Below, in pieces: positions 10,300 through 23,900 of a stretch of DNA of 64,000 nt. The translations under genes were made by a program, and so were the position numbers. The first letter of the stretch is position 1. Each line of letters begins with the position of its first letter. Below the pieces are notes generated by a model that did not search any database, was not told the DNA's origin, and saw only the letters and a program-made list of their open reading frames with translations. This stretch comes from Bicyclus anynana (lineage: Eukaryota; Arthropoda; Insecta; Lepidoptera; Nymphalidae), in assembly GCF_947172395.1 (NCBI RefSeq), contig NC_069086.1, forward strand, positions 11,874,501 through 11,938,500. The letters are read 5' to 3'.

Positions 10300-11809
10300 T
10301 AGTATAAAAAAATCCAAGAATGAATTCTACTTTTGGTCTGTTAAACGTTCAGAACATATTTGAAATACACACACAGGAAATGAAACTTGAAATCCACGTG
10401 AAAGTTTTTGTAGAGTCAATTTCTAACTTATTACTCGCTCTATATAAAGGAACAACATCCTAAAGAAACCTGTTTACTAGTATTCTAAGACGTGTAATTT
10501 CGCCAACCTGCATTATAGTTGAACCCTCGCTTATAGAAGGCATTGACCTTACATTCTCAACACACAAAGTATCTAATAAAGCCATCAATCAAACTGTGAC
10601 TATTATTAATTGTCTTTAAATAATTGATAAACATGCACTTAAGTATTTGAATTACTTGTCCTTAAGTTATAATAAGTATTGAATATACACAGGTCATAAT
10701 CATTAATCTATTATCGACATAAATAATAATATATAAATATATAACAAAATCTTTATCGGCTTTAATCCGTCTAAAATATGGAAGCGGTTGTTTTTTTTTT
10801 CGGGCGGGGCATTGTAAGGCGAGTTTCTAGTAGGTGGTGGTAGGTAGGCAAGGTGTACTTTCAAGTATAACTATAGAAAAGGGAAATGCAGAAATTCCTC
10901 ATAATCGACTAGCTTTATTTAAAAAAACTAAATCTCGAAAAAAATAGTGAACAAAGCCCAACTCGATGTGTACTGTTTACCAACAATCACATTAAAAATG
11001 AGGATATAAATGGCTAGTCATTTCACACCTAATAATAATTTATAATTACCTTGTTTTTGATTAACAAAAATAAATACGGTTAATAAACTTAGAACAATTA
11101 GATATAGTTAATAGATTTTAAATAACATTTTCTAGATTAACAATACATAATTTAAAATAAATAAGTTATGAAATGACATGCGTTTTCTACCTTCATTTCT
11201 AATTTTTTATTGGTAAACAGTACACATCGAGTAGGGCTGTACACACACCTTACCTAACCATCAAAAGCAACCGAGTTACCTGTAGGCTCGTGTTTTGTGT
11301 TAATAAAATATTGATAGGGATCGTGGTCATTGCCCCCCTTCCATTTAATAACGCTGAGTACTCCAGTGACGTAGCAAACAAAGGGTCCCGTGTCCAGCTG
11401 CACCCATACTCGCAGTAATCGGACAGTAATTTATAAGGATGAGTCACTTTATGTACTTGTAGCGGGTATACCGCCTGTAGAAATTCACTTTGCATTTTTT
11501 TCAAATTTTGCTCTATGACGCAAAACTACTTTGTAGCCATGATATTCAGTTTATCATTAATCCCGTGAAATGGGGTTTTCCAGGATTAAAAGTTGCCTCT
11601 TCAAGTGACGTATACATAAACATTATTTAATTTTTTATTTTGAAATAACATACACTTCAATTTTATTTATATAGTACGTATTGATGATAATTACGTTTAC
11701 AGGTAATTTCGGAAATATGATTTAGAAACAACAAAGTCTTTTCCCGTAATCCAGTATTGTATCCCGTTCGCGAATTACACAATACACATACCTAAATAGC
11801 AGACACCTT

Positions 11810-11985
11810 GCGGTTTTACTCACGTAGTTCCCGTTCCCGGAATACGGGATAAATTGTAGCGTGTGATACTCACTAATAACGTGGCTTTCTAGTGGTAAAA
11901 GAATTTTCAAAATCGGTTCTGTAAAATTCAGAAATTACCCTCTACAATACCACAAACTTTACCTCTTTATAATAATAGTATAGTT
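11810..11985 (-). mobile_element. Helitron-like fragment
   Basis: Subfamily 2 interior (GATACTCACTAATAACGTGG, TTTTCAAAATCGGTTC) ends in TTTACCTCTTTATAATAATA, the complement of its start. The CTAG end is lost. Confidence 0.6.
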
Positions 11986-12494
11986 AATAATCATCAACTA
12001 ATAGATATAATTCATTGTTTACATGAGGAACTTTTTATTTAAATTTCTTGTTACTACATATTAAAGTATAAGATTTAAATATATTCTGTTTTATGTTGCA
12101 AAAAAAATATGCGAGTAATTTGGAACGGATATTTTTTCCCAAAATTCTCAAGACATCATTAAAGCGCTGTGTGACAAAAAATCTGTAATTTATATTTAAA
12201 TTTCGTGTATTTTATGATAATTGACTCCATAATAATGAACGAGTATAGTAATTATGATACCACCCTGAGCGAAGCTTGTGTAGTATTCAGATAAATAAAT
12301 ATATTATTCAGTGATGAAAAAAGATACTATTTATTGAAACATCTTATTATTTCATTCGTCTGGAGGCACACCTGTCACTGGTCAATTGGACCTGCAAGTT
12401 GTGTATTTATTTTAACGAATGGCTTTGTATTGGACGTACCTACCAGTTTATTTTTCTTTAATACCAGTTTAGTTGGACAAGCAGATGGTTCACT

Positions 12495-12630
12495 TGATTT
12501 TAATCATCATTAGCCTATTTTAACGGCATACTAAGCCAAGTCGCCTTCCTTGTGGCAAAAAGTTATGGAGCGTAAATTCACCACGGTGCTCCAATTGGAT
12601 TGATAGGTTTAGGATTACAATCTATTATAC
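12495..12630 (-). mobile_element. SINE-like fragment
   Basis: ACCACGGTGCTCCAATTGGA and GACAAGCAGATGGTTCACTT resemble the CCACCACGCTGCTCCAATG block of lepidopteran SINEs. It ends at a Helitron-like element. Confidence 0.4.
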
Positions 12631-12631
12631 T

Positions 12632-12807
12632 TCTATACTATTTATAGAGGCAAAGTATGTGGTGGGTAATCTCTTTTACCCCCTTGTAGGGGTAGTTTGT
12701 AGTGTTTTACCACTAGAAAGCCATTTTATTTGTGAGTGACAAGGGCTATTTTTTCCTGTTTTCTCACGGAAACATGAGACGGGTGAAACTGCGAGTCTTC
12801 AGGCTAG
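12632..12807 (+). mobile_element. Non-autonomous Helitron-like element
   Basis: Runs from TCTATACTATTTATAGAGGC to GTGAAACTGCGAGTCTTCAG GCTAG. It is a diverged subfamily 2 copy with both ends. Confidence 0.6.
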
Positions 12808-12846
12808 TGTTAAATACTTTAATGATCACTTACAGAGTTACTTTTC

Positions 12847-12907
12847 ATACGATTGTAAGTAACCGGGGCTGAACTTGACTTATAGCCCCGGTTATTAACA
12901 ATCGTAT
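12847..12907. repeat. 61-nt hairpin with pre-miRNA-like shape
   Basis: ATACGATTGT, a 3-nt internal loop and TAACCGGGGCT pair with AGCCCCGGTTA, a 3-nt internal loop and ACAATCGTAT around a 13-nt terminal loop. The stem would be short for an animal pre-miRNA, and a MITE end is an alternative. Confidence 0.55.
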
Positions 12908-14280
12908 TAAAATAAAAAAAAAGACTTATTAATGTTATTTATAAGCTACGCCTATACTGTGAGAAAGCTTCATCATTAAGGTCGTTTTTGCATCGAAGAC
13001 TGACAAAAACTAGTATTCATTCATTCAACTATCCCAACTTTCGTGTTCATTTTGATATGATCTAATAAGTGATCTTACGAAATTATCGTGAACCTGTTTC
13101 TATTTCATCTTCCCACATGTGGTATTCCGATAAATTAATTAGACCGGACAGATTCATTGCCTGATGGAGTCACATCTTAAATTACGCTACCTTTAGTTAC
13201 ATCATTATTATATCAGGAAGCTGCGGTCGATGTTTGGGATGATATTGGACAAGTGCGTAATAACCCTGTCATCGCCTCTACATAAAAAGGTAGAGCGGTT
13301 ACAACTTTCTTGTCAAACCCTTTTATTAATATTCTTGTTAAGGTTGTGTTTTGTTTTTGAATATCTCCAGAATATAAATCTTATATCTCTACAATTGTTG
13401 ATTTTGTTAAGGGTTTTGCAATGCACAAATAATTACTTGTACCTAATATGAGTTTAGAGATCTTACTCGTAATAGATACATAGACAATAAGGATCGCTAA
13501 AGTCGAGTAAATGTTATTTTAACAGTTAGTAGTTATTTATTTCCTGGAATCCTATTTAAAATTATGAAAGTGAATGTGAGTTTCATTGCAACATTTTTTA
13601 ATACGACGTATTTTGTAAAATTTCATACTTACCAAGACATATAGTGAAATTTCAGAAATAGTACCGCCCTATCGTTTCTGAATTTTAGAAAATAACTTTT
13701 TGACACTGGTGAAGCCGCAGCGGGAAGGTTAATTTTTTTGTACTTTTTATATCAACAATATTTTTAACAACAATTGTTAAAAAATAAAAAAAGGACTAAT
13801 AAATAAGAGTAACTTCCTTCGTACCTCACTATTAAGACCACGTTGCTGGAAAGTAAATATCAGTTTCTTGTACACTTAAATCATTATCATGCACGAAACC
13901 GGTGTAATTCAAAAATGATAATCTATTTGTGGTCATTTCTGATTTCGAAACTAGTATAGATTCTCACAGCTACACAAGTTTTAGAGGAAGCGCTTGTGAT
14001 TGATCTGTAAACAAAATATGTGCTTTCAAATACTCATTGCTATTGAAAAAATAAACATTACTGGCATCTTAAAGCTCATTTGTATATGATTTATGAATTC
14101 ATAATTTTCAATCGGTAATAATGTATGTTTTATAAGGTTTGGAAAATCAAATAAGTTAAATACGATTGTGTAATCGTAAAGGAGTTTTTTATTATTCATA
14201 TGTGGAGATTAACAATTCTATTATAATTTATTTGATTGGTTAAAATATTTGTAATTACTACAACCAAACTCTGTTACCAT
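12908..14280. other. No gene seen
   Basis: AT-rich unique-looking sequence with short random frames only. Confidence 0.5.
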
Positions 14281-14440
14281 TATCATCATCATCATAATTA
14301 TCAACCCAATTCGGCTCACTGCTGAGCTCGAGTTTCCTCTCAGAATGAGAAGGGTTAGGCCAGTAGTCCACCACGCTGGCCCAATTGGCAGGTTTCCTCA
14401 CGATGATTTTCCTTCACCATTTAAGATACGTGATATTTGC
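14281..14440 (-). mobile_element. tRNA-derived SINE, family A, 3' part
   Basis: The complement of the family A 3' body, from CAACCCAATTCGGCTCACTG to the CACGTGATATTT-like region. The tRNA head is missing. Confidence 0.7.
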
Positions 14441-14614
14441 TATAAACTAATTTCGTGTATGATTTATGAACTCATAATTTCCAGTCGGTAATGATTTATG
14501 TTTTATAGGGAAAATCTAAGAAGATCTTATTGTTGAATGGTTTACTAGTGAGTTGATATTATTAATTCTTCCATTTTATATTGTTTGGCTCAACAATATA
14601 AAACAAAAGAATTA

Positions 14615-14925
14615 TTAGTGAGCCCTGAGAGTCTAGTGGTTATGACCTCTGCCTCTAATACTGGAGGGTGTGGGTTCAAATCCGGTTCGGGGAATGCACC
14701 CCCAACTTTTCAATTGTGTGCATTTTAAGAAATTAAATATCACGTGTCTCAAACGGTGAAGGAAAACATAGTGAAGAAACCTGCATACCAGAGAATTTTC
14801 TCAATTCTTTGCGTGTGTGAAATCTGCCAATCCGCATTGGGCCAGCGTGGTGGACTATTGGCCTTACCCCTCTCATTCTGAGAAGAGACTCGAGCCGCAT
14901 ATGGGTTGATAGTGATGATATTGTT
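14615..14925 (+). mobile_element. tRNA-derived SINE, family A, near full length
   Basis: The head carries a box A-like TCTAGTGGTTATGACC and box B GGTTCAAATCC. The body has CCAACTTTTCAATTGTGTGC and AAATATCACGTGTCTCAAAC and ends GACTCGAGC...GGGTTGATAGTGATGATA. Thirteen copies or pieces of this family occur in the window. Confidence 0.8.
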
Positions 14926-15168
14926 TGGTTCGAATATTGTAACTATAAATATTAAACCAAATTCCGTTACTGTCATTTAAACAGAATTTCATTGAACTAT
15001 CGATGTTAGATAATCGCAAAAACCAGAAATCACTACCTCTAGATGGCTCTAGTGGCTCATGTTTTCAATCGCAGAACGAGATACATACTAATTACCCTGT
15101 TGAACCAGTATGTGCTCTCTGAGATACGTGGGACTAAACTTAAAAATACTATTACATTTTATTAGACA

Positions 15169-15668
15169 CTAGCCGACGCCCGCGGTTTCACCCGCGTAGT
15201 TCTTATTACCGTGAGAACACGGAGATAAAATATAGCCTATGACACTCACAAATAACGTGGCTTTCTAGTAATAAAAAGTTTTTCAAAACCGGATTTTGGC
15301 CTCCGTGGCGCAGTGGTATGCGCTGTGGATTTACAAGACGAAGGTCCTGGGTTCAATCCCCAGCTGGGCCGATTGAGATTTTCTTAACTGGTCTAGGTCT
15401 GGCTGGTGGGAGGCTTCAGCCGTGGCTAGTTACCACCCTACCGAAAAAGACGTACCGCCAAGCGATTCCGGTACGTGTAGAAACCGAAAGGGGTGTGGAT
15501 TTTCATCCTACTGCTAACAAGTTAGCCCGCTTCTATCTTAGATTGCATCATCACTTACCATCACGTGAGATTGTAATCAAGAGCTAACTTGTAAAGAATA
15601 AAAAAAAATCAGTAGATCCAGAGATTGCCCACACCACAACCTTTACCTCTTTCTAATATTAGTATAAA
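15169..15668 (-). mobile_element. Non-autonomous Helitron-like element interrupted by a SINE
   Basis: The left part begins CTAGCCGACGCCCGCGGTTT and stops at AAAACCGGATTTT. The right part resumes AGTAGATCCAGAGATTGCCC and ends CTTTACCTCTTTCTAATATT. A family B SINE separates them. Confidence 0.75.
15299..15610 (+). mobile_element. tRNA-derived SINE, family B, full length, nested in a Helitron
   Basis: Head GCCTCCGTGGCGCAGTGGTA (box A) and GGTCCTGGGTTCAATCCC (box B). The body has GGTGGGAGGCTTCAGCCGTG and GGGGTGTGGATTTTCATCCT and the end GATTGCATCATCACTTACCA, then poly(A). It splits the surrounding Helitron-like element. Confidence 0.85.
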
Positions 15669-15988
15669 TAAAGCTATTGAAACTCAACTATACTGTGGCA
15701 AATGGCAATTCCCAAAACAACATCAATATAGAAAATTTGGTACAAATCTACTTTCTCGACCGCTGGGATGCAAAGTGGTTGAAACAATAAAAAAGGCAGT
15801 TACAAAAAATGACTCGCCAGATGAGTGTTCCCAGCTACGGAAGTGTTAGTTTTTTGCTCTAAACAGCTCATTACCACTCTGCAATCGTCACTCTTTTGTT
15901 TAAGAGAAATGTTTGTTTATTTGCGCCTTTATTTTCAATGCTGTTAACTGTTTTGTTCAACGCCACACCCAAAATAACCAATTTACAA

Positions 15989-16363
15989 CTAGCGGACGCC
16001 CGCGACTTCGTCCGCGTAGAATATAGTTTTTCACAAATCCCTCGGGAACCATGGATTAAAAGTAGCCTATGTGTTAATCCATGCTATAAAATATCTCAAT
16101 ACCAAATTTCAGCTAATTCGGTTAAGTAGTCGAGGCGTGAAAGAGTAACAAACATTCATATCATTAAAATCATCATTTTTCGCAAATCTCAGAAAACCAT
16201 GGATTTTTTCGGGATAAAAAGTAGCCTACGTGTTAATTCAGAGTAAAATCCATTTCCATTCCAAATTTTAGCCAAATCGCTTCAGTAGTAGCGGCGTTAA
16301 AGAGTAACAAACATCCAAACATACATCAAAACATCCATACAAACTTTCATAATATTAGTAGGA
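15989..16363 (-). mobile_element. Non-autonomous Helitron-like element with internal duplication
   Basis: CTAGCGGACGCCCGCGACTT at left, AATATTAGTAGGA at right, flanked by A and T. The middle is present twice (two AAAAGTAGCCTA blocks and two AAAGAGTAACAAACAT blocks). Confidence 0.75.
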
Positions 16364-16789
16364 TAGGATATGCTCGCCAATGAAGTTTACATTTAAATGA
16401 GAATTTGTTTTTAAAAACGAGATGAATAAAAATTTTCCTTTTGCAAAAGTTTTTAATTTTGTGTTTGTGGTTTTAATAAAATGCAGCAACGTTAAAGTTA
16501 ATTTTGTAATTGAATATTCAATACTTGTTGATTTGATTATTCAATCAAATTAACAAATAACATTAGCAAGAGACATTGTAATAAATTGAATCAAGTAAAG
16601 TATCTTTCTAAAATAAATTTCCACAGATTATAATATTCATAAACTGATATCGCGTTTGGTGCAAATTGCTTAGCCCAAAGTAAGCCCTGAGTAAGACTTA
16701 CAAACACATAAACTAGACATTAAAACCACGGCTATACTTTGAGCTACAAATATATAATGTTAGATACATTAAATATTCGTTATTCGTTC

Positions 16790-17095
16790 GTTATCAACCC
16801 ATATTCGGCTCACTGTTGAGCTCGAGTCTTCTCTCAGAATGAGAGGGGTTAGGCCAATTATAGTCCACCACGCTGGCCCAATGCGGATTGGCAGACTTTA
16901 CACACGCAGAGAATTAAGAAAATTCTCTGGTATGCAGGTTTCCTCACGATGTCTTCCTTCACCGTTTGAGACATGTGATATTTAATTTCTTAAAATGCGC
17001 ACAACTGAAAATTTGGAGGTGCATGCCCCGGACCGGATTCGAACCCACACCCTGCGGAATCGGAGGCAGAGGTCATATCCACTAGGCTATCACAA
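16790..17095 (-). mobile_element. tRNA-derived SINE, family A, near full length
   Basis: Reads on the minus strand from a tRNA-like head (GATTCGAACCCACACCCT on plus) to the 3' end CAACCCATATTCGGCTCACT. Confidence 0.8.
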
Positions 17096-17479
17096 TATCA
17101 CATTCACGTTAAATATATTGTATAATATTTATTTAATATAATAAATAATAAACTTACTAATAAAAGATAAAACACTTAACTTCTACCTATACTAAATCCT
17201 TTGTGAATATAAAATTGTGTTATTACATCCACTGCCTCTGAAGGTAATGATAAGCTAAAGTGTCGACTGTCTGATAGATAAGTCTAAATGCCAGGTGGAC
17301 GTAACTAGACACTGCAACCACGTATCCCTGTGAACTAATCCCTAACGATATAAAAATACTCTACGTTTGCACTCGCCTTAATAACATGTGCATTTATTGA
17401 ATGTGAGAAACTTAACTCATGTAATTATAGATTAATTTATAAAGCCTAAGAAAATAACATTTTTTTTAACTGACTTTAA

Positions 17480-17735
17480 CTGAGCCGTGATAGCTCGGTG
17501 GCCTCAGAGCAGTGACCTCTACCTCCGATTCCGGAGGGTGTGTGTACAATTACGGTCCGGGGCATGCACCTCCAACTTTTCAGTTGTGTGCATTTTAATA
17601 AATTAAATATCACGTGTCTCAAACGGGGAAGGAAAACATCGTGAGGAAATCTGCGTACCAGAGAATTTTCTTAATTCTCTCTCATTCTGAGAGGAGACTC
17701 GAGCTCAGCAGTGAGCCGAATATGGGTTGATACCG
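17480..17735 (+). mobile_element. tRNA-derived SINE, family A
   Basis: Starts AGCCGTGATAGCTCGGTGG (box A region) and ends ATATGGGTTGATA. It lies about 120 bp upstream of the first visible navigator exon. Part of the 3' body is deleted. Confidence 0.8.
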
Positions 17736-17858
17736 AATACTCAACTCCTTATTGATGCTGCAATATCATAACTTTGTGACGAGTTTTCTTAAATAAACTG
17801 TCTTGTCTTCTTTCTATTTTAATTGTACGTCATTTAAGATCAATTTTCTTTGTTATAG

Positions 17859-17942
17859 GCACATGTGGTGTCAGCCTTCGAGCAGAGTCTCTCCAATATG
17901 ACACAACGACTGCAGCAGCTAACGGCAACAGCAGAAAGAAAG
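17859..17942 (+). CDS. sick: Navigator gene exon 1 of those visible (28 codons)
   Basis: The acceptor TTGTTATAG precedes the exon and the donor GTAATT follows it. The product AHVVSAFEQSLSNMTQRLQQ and the residues after it match the start of the navigator coiled coil. An antisense RTE fragment begins only a few bases inside the following intron. Confidence 0.88.
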
Positions 17943-20900
17943 GTAATTGGAGTTTAACATCATCATCATTATAACCAGATGGTTGTCCACTGCTGAACAT
18001 GTTTTTAAGCCGCCTGTATGCAGCGACTGCAATACGTTTGATATCTTTAGTCCATCTAGTAGCGGGTCAACCAGCACTGCGCTTTCCGATGCGGGGTCGA
18101 CATTCTTGCACCTTGGGATCCACTCATCTTCCATCAACTTGATCTATAGACTCTTCGTACTATGCCGTGCCCATTGCCACTTCAGCTTTTGGACTTGTTG
18201 AGCTATGTGTAACTCTGGTTCTTTTGCGTATCTCTGATTCGATCACGCTGAGATACTCCGAGCATTTTTTTTTTGTTTTCTCTTCAGAACCCAAGAATCC
18301 CTTCAGACTTCTGCTGGCTAGTCAGCATGTCTGACTTGCGTGAAAAATAACCCCTGTACTCCGAAACCGCTTGGCATTTCTTCACGCTGACCTTTCTGAT
18401 ATTATCTTTATCTCTCTTGCTTTTCTTCTATCTTCTTTTCATCGTTGCTTAGGGTATATGGGTGTACTTTTGCCACTCTTCATCGCTCGACAGCATGCGG
18501 GTGATAAAGTTTGCGACATTTACCTCGTCGCTTGTTCCTTCGGCCGCAGTTTACTCCGAGCATACGAGTACTCTTATATGTTTAACATACATATTTTTAA
18601 TTCTTAAATAAAAAGTACATATTATTTTATCGGTCGGCAATCTATTTTACGCATTGCGGTGTTTTTCAGTGCGTGTCCTTGCTTCCTGTCTTTGTAGTGG
18701 TTAGTAATTGCTATAACTTAATATAAGCCCCACCTAACATGGATGTAGTCATCTACATTGTAATATGTACTTAAAGGCTTATTAGAATAAGAGTTTCTGG
18801 TATGCGAGAATCAATTTTTCTCGTCATAAAAACCATCCTAGAACTTCAACAAATATTAAAAAAAAAGAATTGACCAAATTGGTCCAGGCGTTGTTGAGTT
18901 GTGCGCTTACCAACGCATTTTGCGATTCATTTTTATATTATAGATAATAATAACCAAAATAGTGAATAACCCAGCTGTGAGTCTGTTATATTACCTTATA
19001 TTACGAGTATAATCACGAAAAGTTACAAACCTCTATTAGTTACATTTCTTAAGAAGCCAGCGATCAATTTACATATGACCCTGTTAACAATACGTCGTGC
19101 CAGTAGGTTATAGGTATCTAGCCTACTGATCAACTCATAGATTTTCATTCAAATCTTGTATTTTAAGCAACTATAAGTATACTGAGCTTTAGATATCTTT
19201 AATATGAATCTTTTCAATATTTTTATCTATATCTAGTATTACCAGTAACACCTTTTTTAAGTAAATGGGTAGGGTAGGGTAAGAACTGTCTTTCAATTTG
19301 AATTACTTCTAATTCTTTTCTTCATCATTATTAATACTTTTCACAATATTTAATAAAATATTTTTTGTTGTAGGAAAAATTAAATTTGTAGACATACTTA
19401 CATTATGTACATAGGTACATAAAACTTATTCCACCATTAGGTACTATATTTTATAGCAGAAACTAAGATCAAAATAATAATTACTTAATAAATTTGATAG
19501 GCCGTCCACCATCAATACCTAATTTACAGAGCCAATTTCACTTAAAATCAATTTGCTACAATTGCATTAACCATAGATAAATTGTAAATAACTGTGCTCA
19601 ATAATACAGCCTATATAGAGAGACAGTTATTAGATAGTCTATCTGAAATCGTTTTCTAGATACTAAACTTGTTATTGAGGATCACTTTCACGATGTAGCC
19701 TTGAACTAAGCTTTTGTGCAGGACTTCTTGCGTATAACCTCATTCTGTAACAGACTTGTCTAATATAATATATTGTGTGAGAAAGTTTGTGAAGTCAATC
19801 ACGCAAGGCTGAATTGAGATAGATCCTGTTATGATATACAACACTCTACGAGTCTATAGAAGCCTAATTGATCACTTATAACATTTTCAAAAGCGTCTTG
19901 CAATTAGGTATTATCATGATCTACTTATATTAAATCAATTATCATACCAATATTATATTATTGGTTTGAACTATCTAGTTCTCCCTTAAATATAGGTTTA
20001 TTATATACGTATATCAGTATGATTTATTTAAACTGCCCTATATATTGATGAGTTACTAATAAGCATGTTCACTCACATTAAAAACCTAGGTAATTTGTTA
20101 TTTTTATTAATTGACGTTAGTATAGTATTGTCCAGTACCTACCTATGTATGTATTTGATACAGCCGATGATTATCCAAAATACATAGATACAAAGGTACC
20201 GTACCATACATAAAGTAGTAGCTTAAGTTGACGAAATTTCAGCTTTTTAACCGACTTTTAAAAAGGAGGAGGTTCTACGTTCGGCTGTATGTATGTTTTT
20301 TTCATAATACGATGTTCATGACGAGAGCTCTTCCTTACGAATATACCTACTATTGTATACGAGTAACATTCGTTTAAGAATCCTGTGTTATCATGTACGT
20401 GGTATTGACCTGATTGACCTTGTCTAGATTATAATGATAAAACGTGTGACACAATTTGTATCTATTTATATGACCGACTTAATCAGTGAGATATGAGTTC
20501 AACTAATTGGCTTAGACTTTGTGGTTGGTACTCTCTTTCCATGCTTTCGTTATAGCACCTGCTGATGACTTTCTAATTTCTTCTCTAATTAGGTTTATTG
20601 TGTGATTTTTAGCGACGTTTTGTGGTTATCATGTTCATAAAATTATCATAGCGCAGCTGCATTTATTTTTAATTTAAGTTTCTAAATTGGTATGCTTTCA
20701 TTTCTAATGTAAATTTAACTTATTCCTGTTCATGCGTTGACTTACTGTAAATATTTTTTGCATCGTCAATGAGAGAGGGGCTTGATGAGTGGTTGATATT
20801 CATTTAGGTACATACTTAGATATTTATACAATATCTTGCTTTAGTTATTTAATATTTTAATGACAATAAAATATGCTATTTAGGAATATTTTAAGAAATG

Positions 20901-23900
20901 TTTCGAATTATTACACAGTTTGCATTTTGAATACTCTACACTTAAGGGTATTCGAGAGGTATTGTGTTCGATCTCAGTCCCTGGACTATTATATATATAT
21001 TACATATTATCTATATAAGTAAAGACTTTTGTCTTAGTTCAATAAGAAAGGGCCAAATAATGGTCATGTTGGTAAATTATTATTAGTTTAAGTGACAACA
21101 TGGTCTGTAAAAGGTGTTTAACTGCGATTTTTTGTTTATAAGGATTCCGAGTTAACGGACCTTCGTCAGACGATCGAGCTGCTTCGGAAGCAGTCGATCC
21201 AGGCGGGTCTCACCACAGCGCATATGCAGTCCATGGGAATTCGAGCCGATGGCGTCAATGTCACGGGGCAGGTAAGTTAATCAAAATTTTAATACCTTGT
21301 TCGTACACTATTACTTCACTTATATTTCTTAAATAAATTTAAGGATTTTCATTTAAAGGTCATAATGTCTTATAGGACATAATGGGAAATTCTTCCGTAG
21401 TCCATAAACTGCTTGTAATACCTACAACTACTATCACCTACTCGTATACCTAGCTGAAATATTGTAATCAAATCGTCTGGACATTATTTATATGTTTATC
21501 ACCTATAATCAGCCATTGACGGTCAATTATTCTCACGTTTCTGCAGCGCAAACGGAAGCGAAGACGAGCCGTCATGCACGCAGCGACCAATATCAGTCGT
21601 TATAGTCTTGGGTGCTGCAGTAACGTGAGAATAATTGATCGTCAAGTTCATGTTTCCTCACGATGTTTTTCTTCACCGTTTGAGACACGTGATATTAAAT
21701 CTGAAAATGCACACAACTGAAAAGTTGAAGGTGCATGCCCCGGACCGGATTCGAACCTACACCCTCCGGAATTGGAGGCAGAGGTCATATCCACTGGGCT
21801 ATCACGTATCGCCATGTAAATGATCACCACATTTAAAGAACACAAAAGAGCATGTAAAGAAAATTTACCCAATTTGTATAAATAGTCTTAAGACTATTAC
21901 TAGTACGTAATTGTTTAATTTTGTCACGTTCACCTGTAATTAGGGTAGGTACACATCGTGATCACACTGTTCGCGGCACTAACACTGAGGCTCGTGATTA
22001 AATTAACACTGTTATGTGGGTCAACCATCAATCATTGCGTAAGATTGTTAAAGGCTCTTGATATAATGAGATCATATATGTACATACTAGCGGACGCCCG
22101 CGACTTCGTTCGCCCTTAGACCACCTTAATTCTTCCCTCTAGCAAAATCCGTTCTTAGCGGACCAATTTAAAAACTACCTCCCTGCTAAATTTCATCTTT
22201 AACGTCAAGCGGTTTTTGAGATTTCGTCATGAATGACCTTTCGCATTTATATGTATATCTATGTATACTAAAATTATAAAGCTGAAGAGTTTGTGTTTGT
22301 TTCTTTGGTTGAACGCGGTAATCTCAGGAACTACTGGTCCGATTTGAAAATATCTTTCAGTGTTAGATAGCCCATTTATCGAGAAAGGCTATAGGTTATT
22401 ATTATCCCCGTACTCTTACGGGAACGAGAGCCACGCGGGTGAAACCACGCAGCGTCAGCTTGTTAAGATATAAAGCCTTGATAGCCCAGTGGATATGACC
22501 TCTGCCTTCGATTCGGAGGGCGTAGGGTCGAACACCGTCCGGGAATGCACCTCCAACTTTTCAGTTGTGTGCATTTTAAGAAATTAAATAGCACGTGTGA
22601 TATTTCATTGAAAAGGTAAACGGTGAAGGAAAAACCTGCATATTTCAGAATGTTCTTAATTCTTTAAGTGTGTGAAGTCTGCCAATCTGCATTGCAATTG
22701 CAATATTGGCCTAACCTTTCTTATTCTGAGGAGACTCATGCTCAACTGTGAGCCTTAAATAGGTTGAGAACGACGAAGTTTAGTTTGCAACTTGATTAAA
22801 AAATTCTAATACGGCAGTTCCGTGTGAAAACGCTATAATACCTAGTGGTAGATAGGTATGGCACCAATCACACGCTTTTTAATCAATAATTGTAAAGCAA
22901 GCTTACGTCTTGTATAGATATACCTATCGTCACACGATATATCTGACACGTGAAAGTATATCTACTGATGAAAAAACACAAACGAAATTATCTAGTAGTT
23001 GTATTTCTAAAAGAAACATCATGTTTTAATATAAATTATAAATACTCAACAGAAATCAATGTTAGAACACTATTACTACTACCCTCCATTACGAAAAAAG
23101 TAAAATTTGTGTACCAACCCTAGTTAGAAACACTACTAAAATTTATAATATAAGTAAGGAGATACAAAAACCTATCATAGTCGTGATCGAATCAGAAATG
23201 AGGAGGTCTGCAGCAGACAAACCAAAGTCACTGACATAGCTCAGCGAGTCGCGAAGCAGAAGTTGTAATGGGCCACATTAAAATGGCCACAGTTCGAAGA
23301 TCCTATAAACGTTGGGGTCCCAAGATGCTGGAATGGCGACCCCGCACCGGAAAGCGCAGTGTTGGCCGACCTCCAACTAGGTGGACCGAGGATATTAAGC
23401 GAGTTGCAGGGAGCCGCTGGATGTTGGCGGCTCGAGACCGTTGTGATTGGAGGTCCATGCAAGAGGTCTATGTATGTCTATGAATGATGATGAGATACAA
23501 AAAATAGGCGCATTGAAAACTTTGTCCTAAAGAAACCAATACGTACGAAAGATTAATTTAAGGACTAAATTGTTTATAATGACATTGTTTTCAAAGGTAT
23601 CTTTTTCCTAGATTGACAAAATGTATATAGATATTCATTTTAATGATATAAAAATATACATATAGAAATAAATATGCGTTGAAGTAGTCGCAGTCTTCCG
23701 CAAATGACCAATACACATTTAAAACGTTCATTGTACCTCGTTACACATTTAAAACGTTCATTGTAAAGTGACTCGACACAACGTCCTGTTACCAGTGCTC
23801 CAACGCCGCTCGTCGTGTTATTATTTAATGGAGCATCTAATTATTTATAATTCAACTGACGTGCATACGTATTGAACGTTTTATAAGCGATAATCAGAAT

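Noticed and set aside
14615..14700. tRNA-like sequences with box A and box B
   Set aside because: Here and at 15.3, 48.03 and 60.5 kb the tRNA-like part is the head of a SINE followed by a SINE body; no proper cloverleaf is seen.
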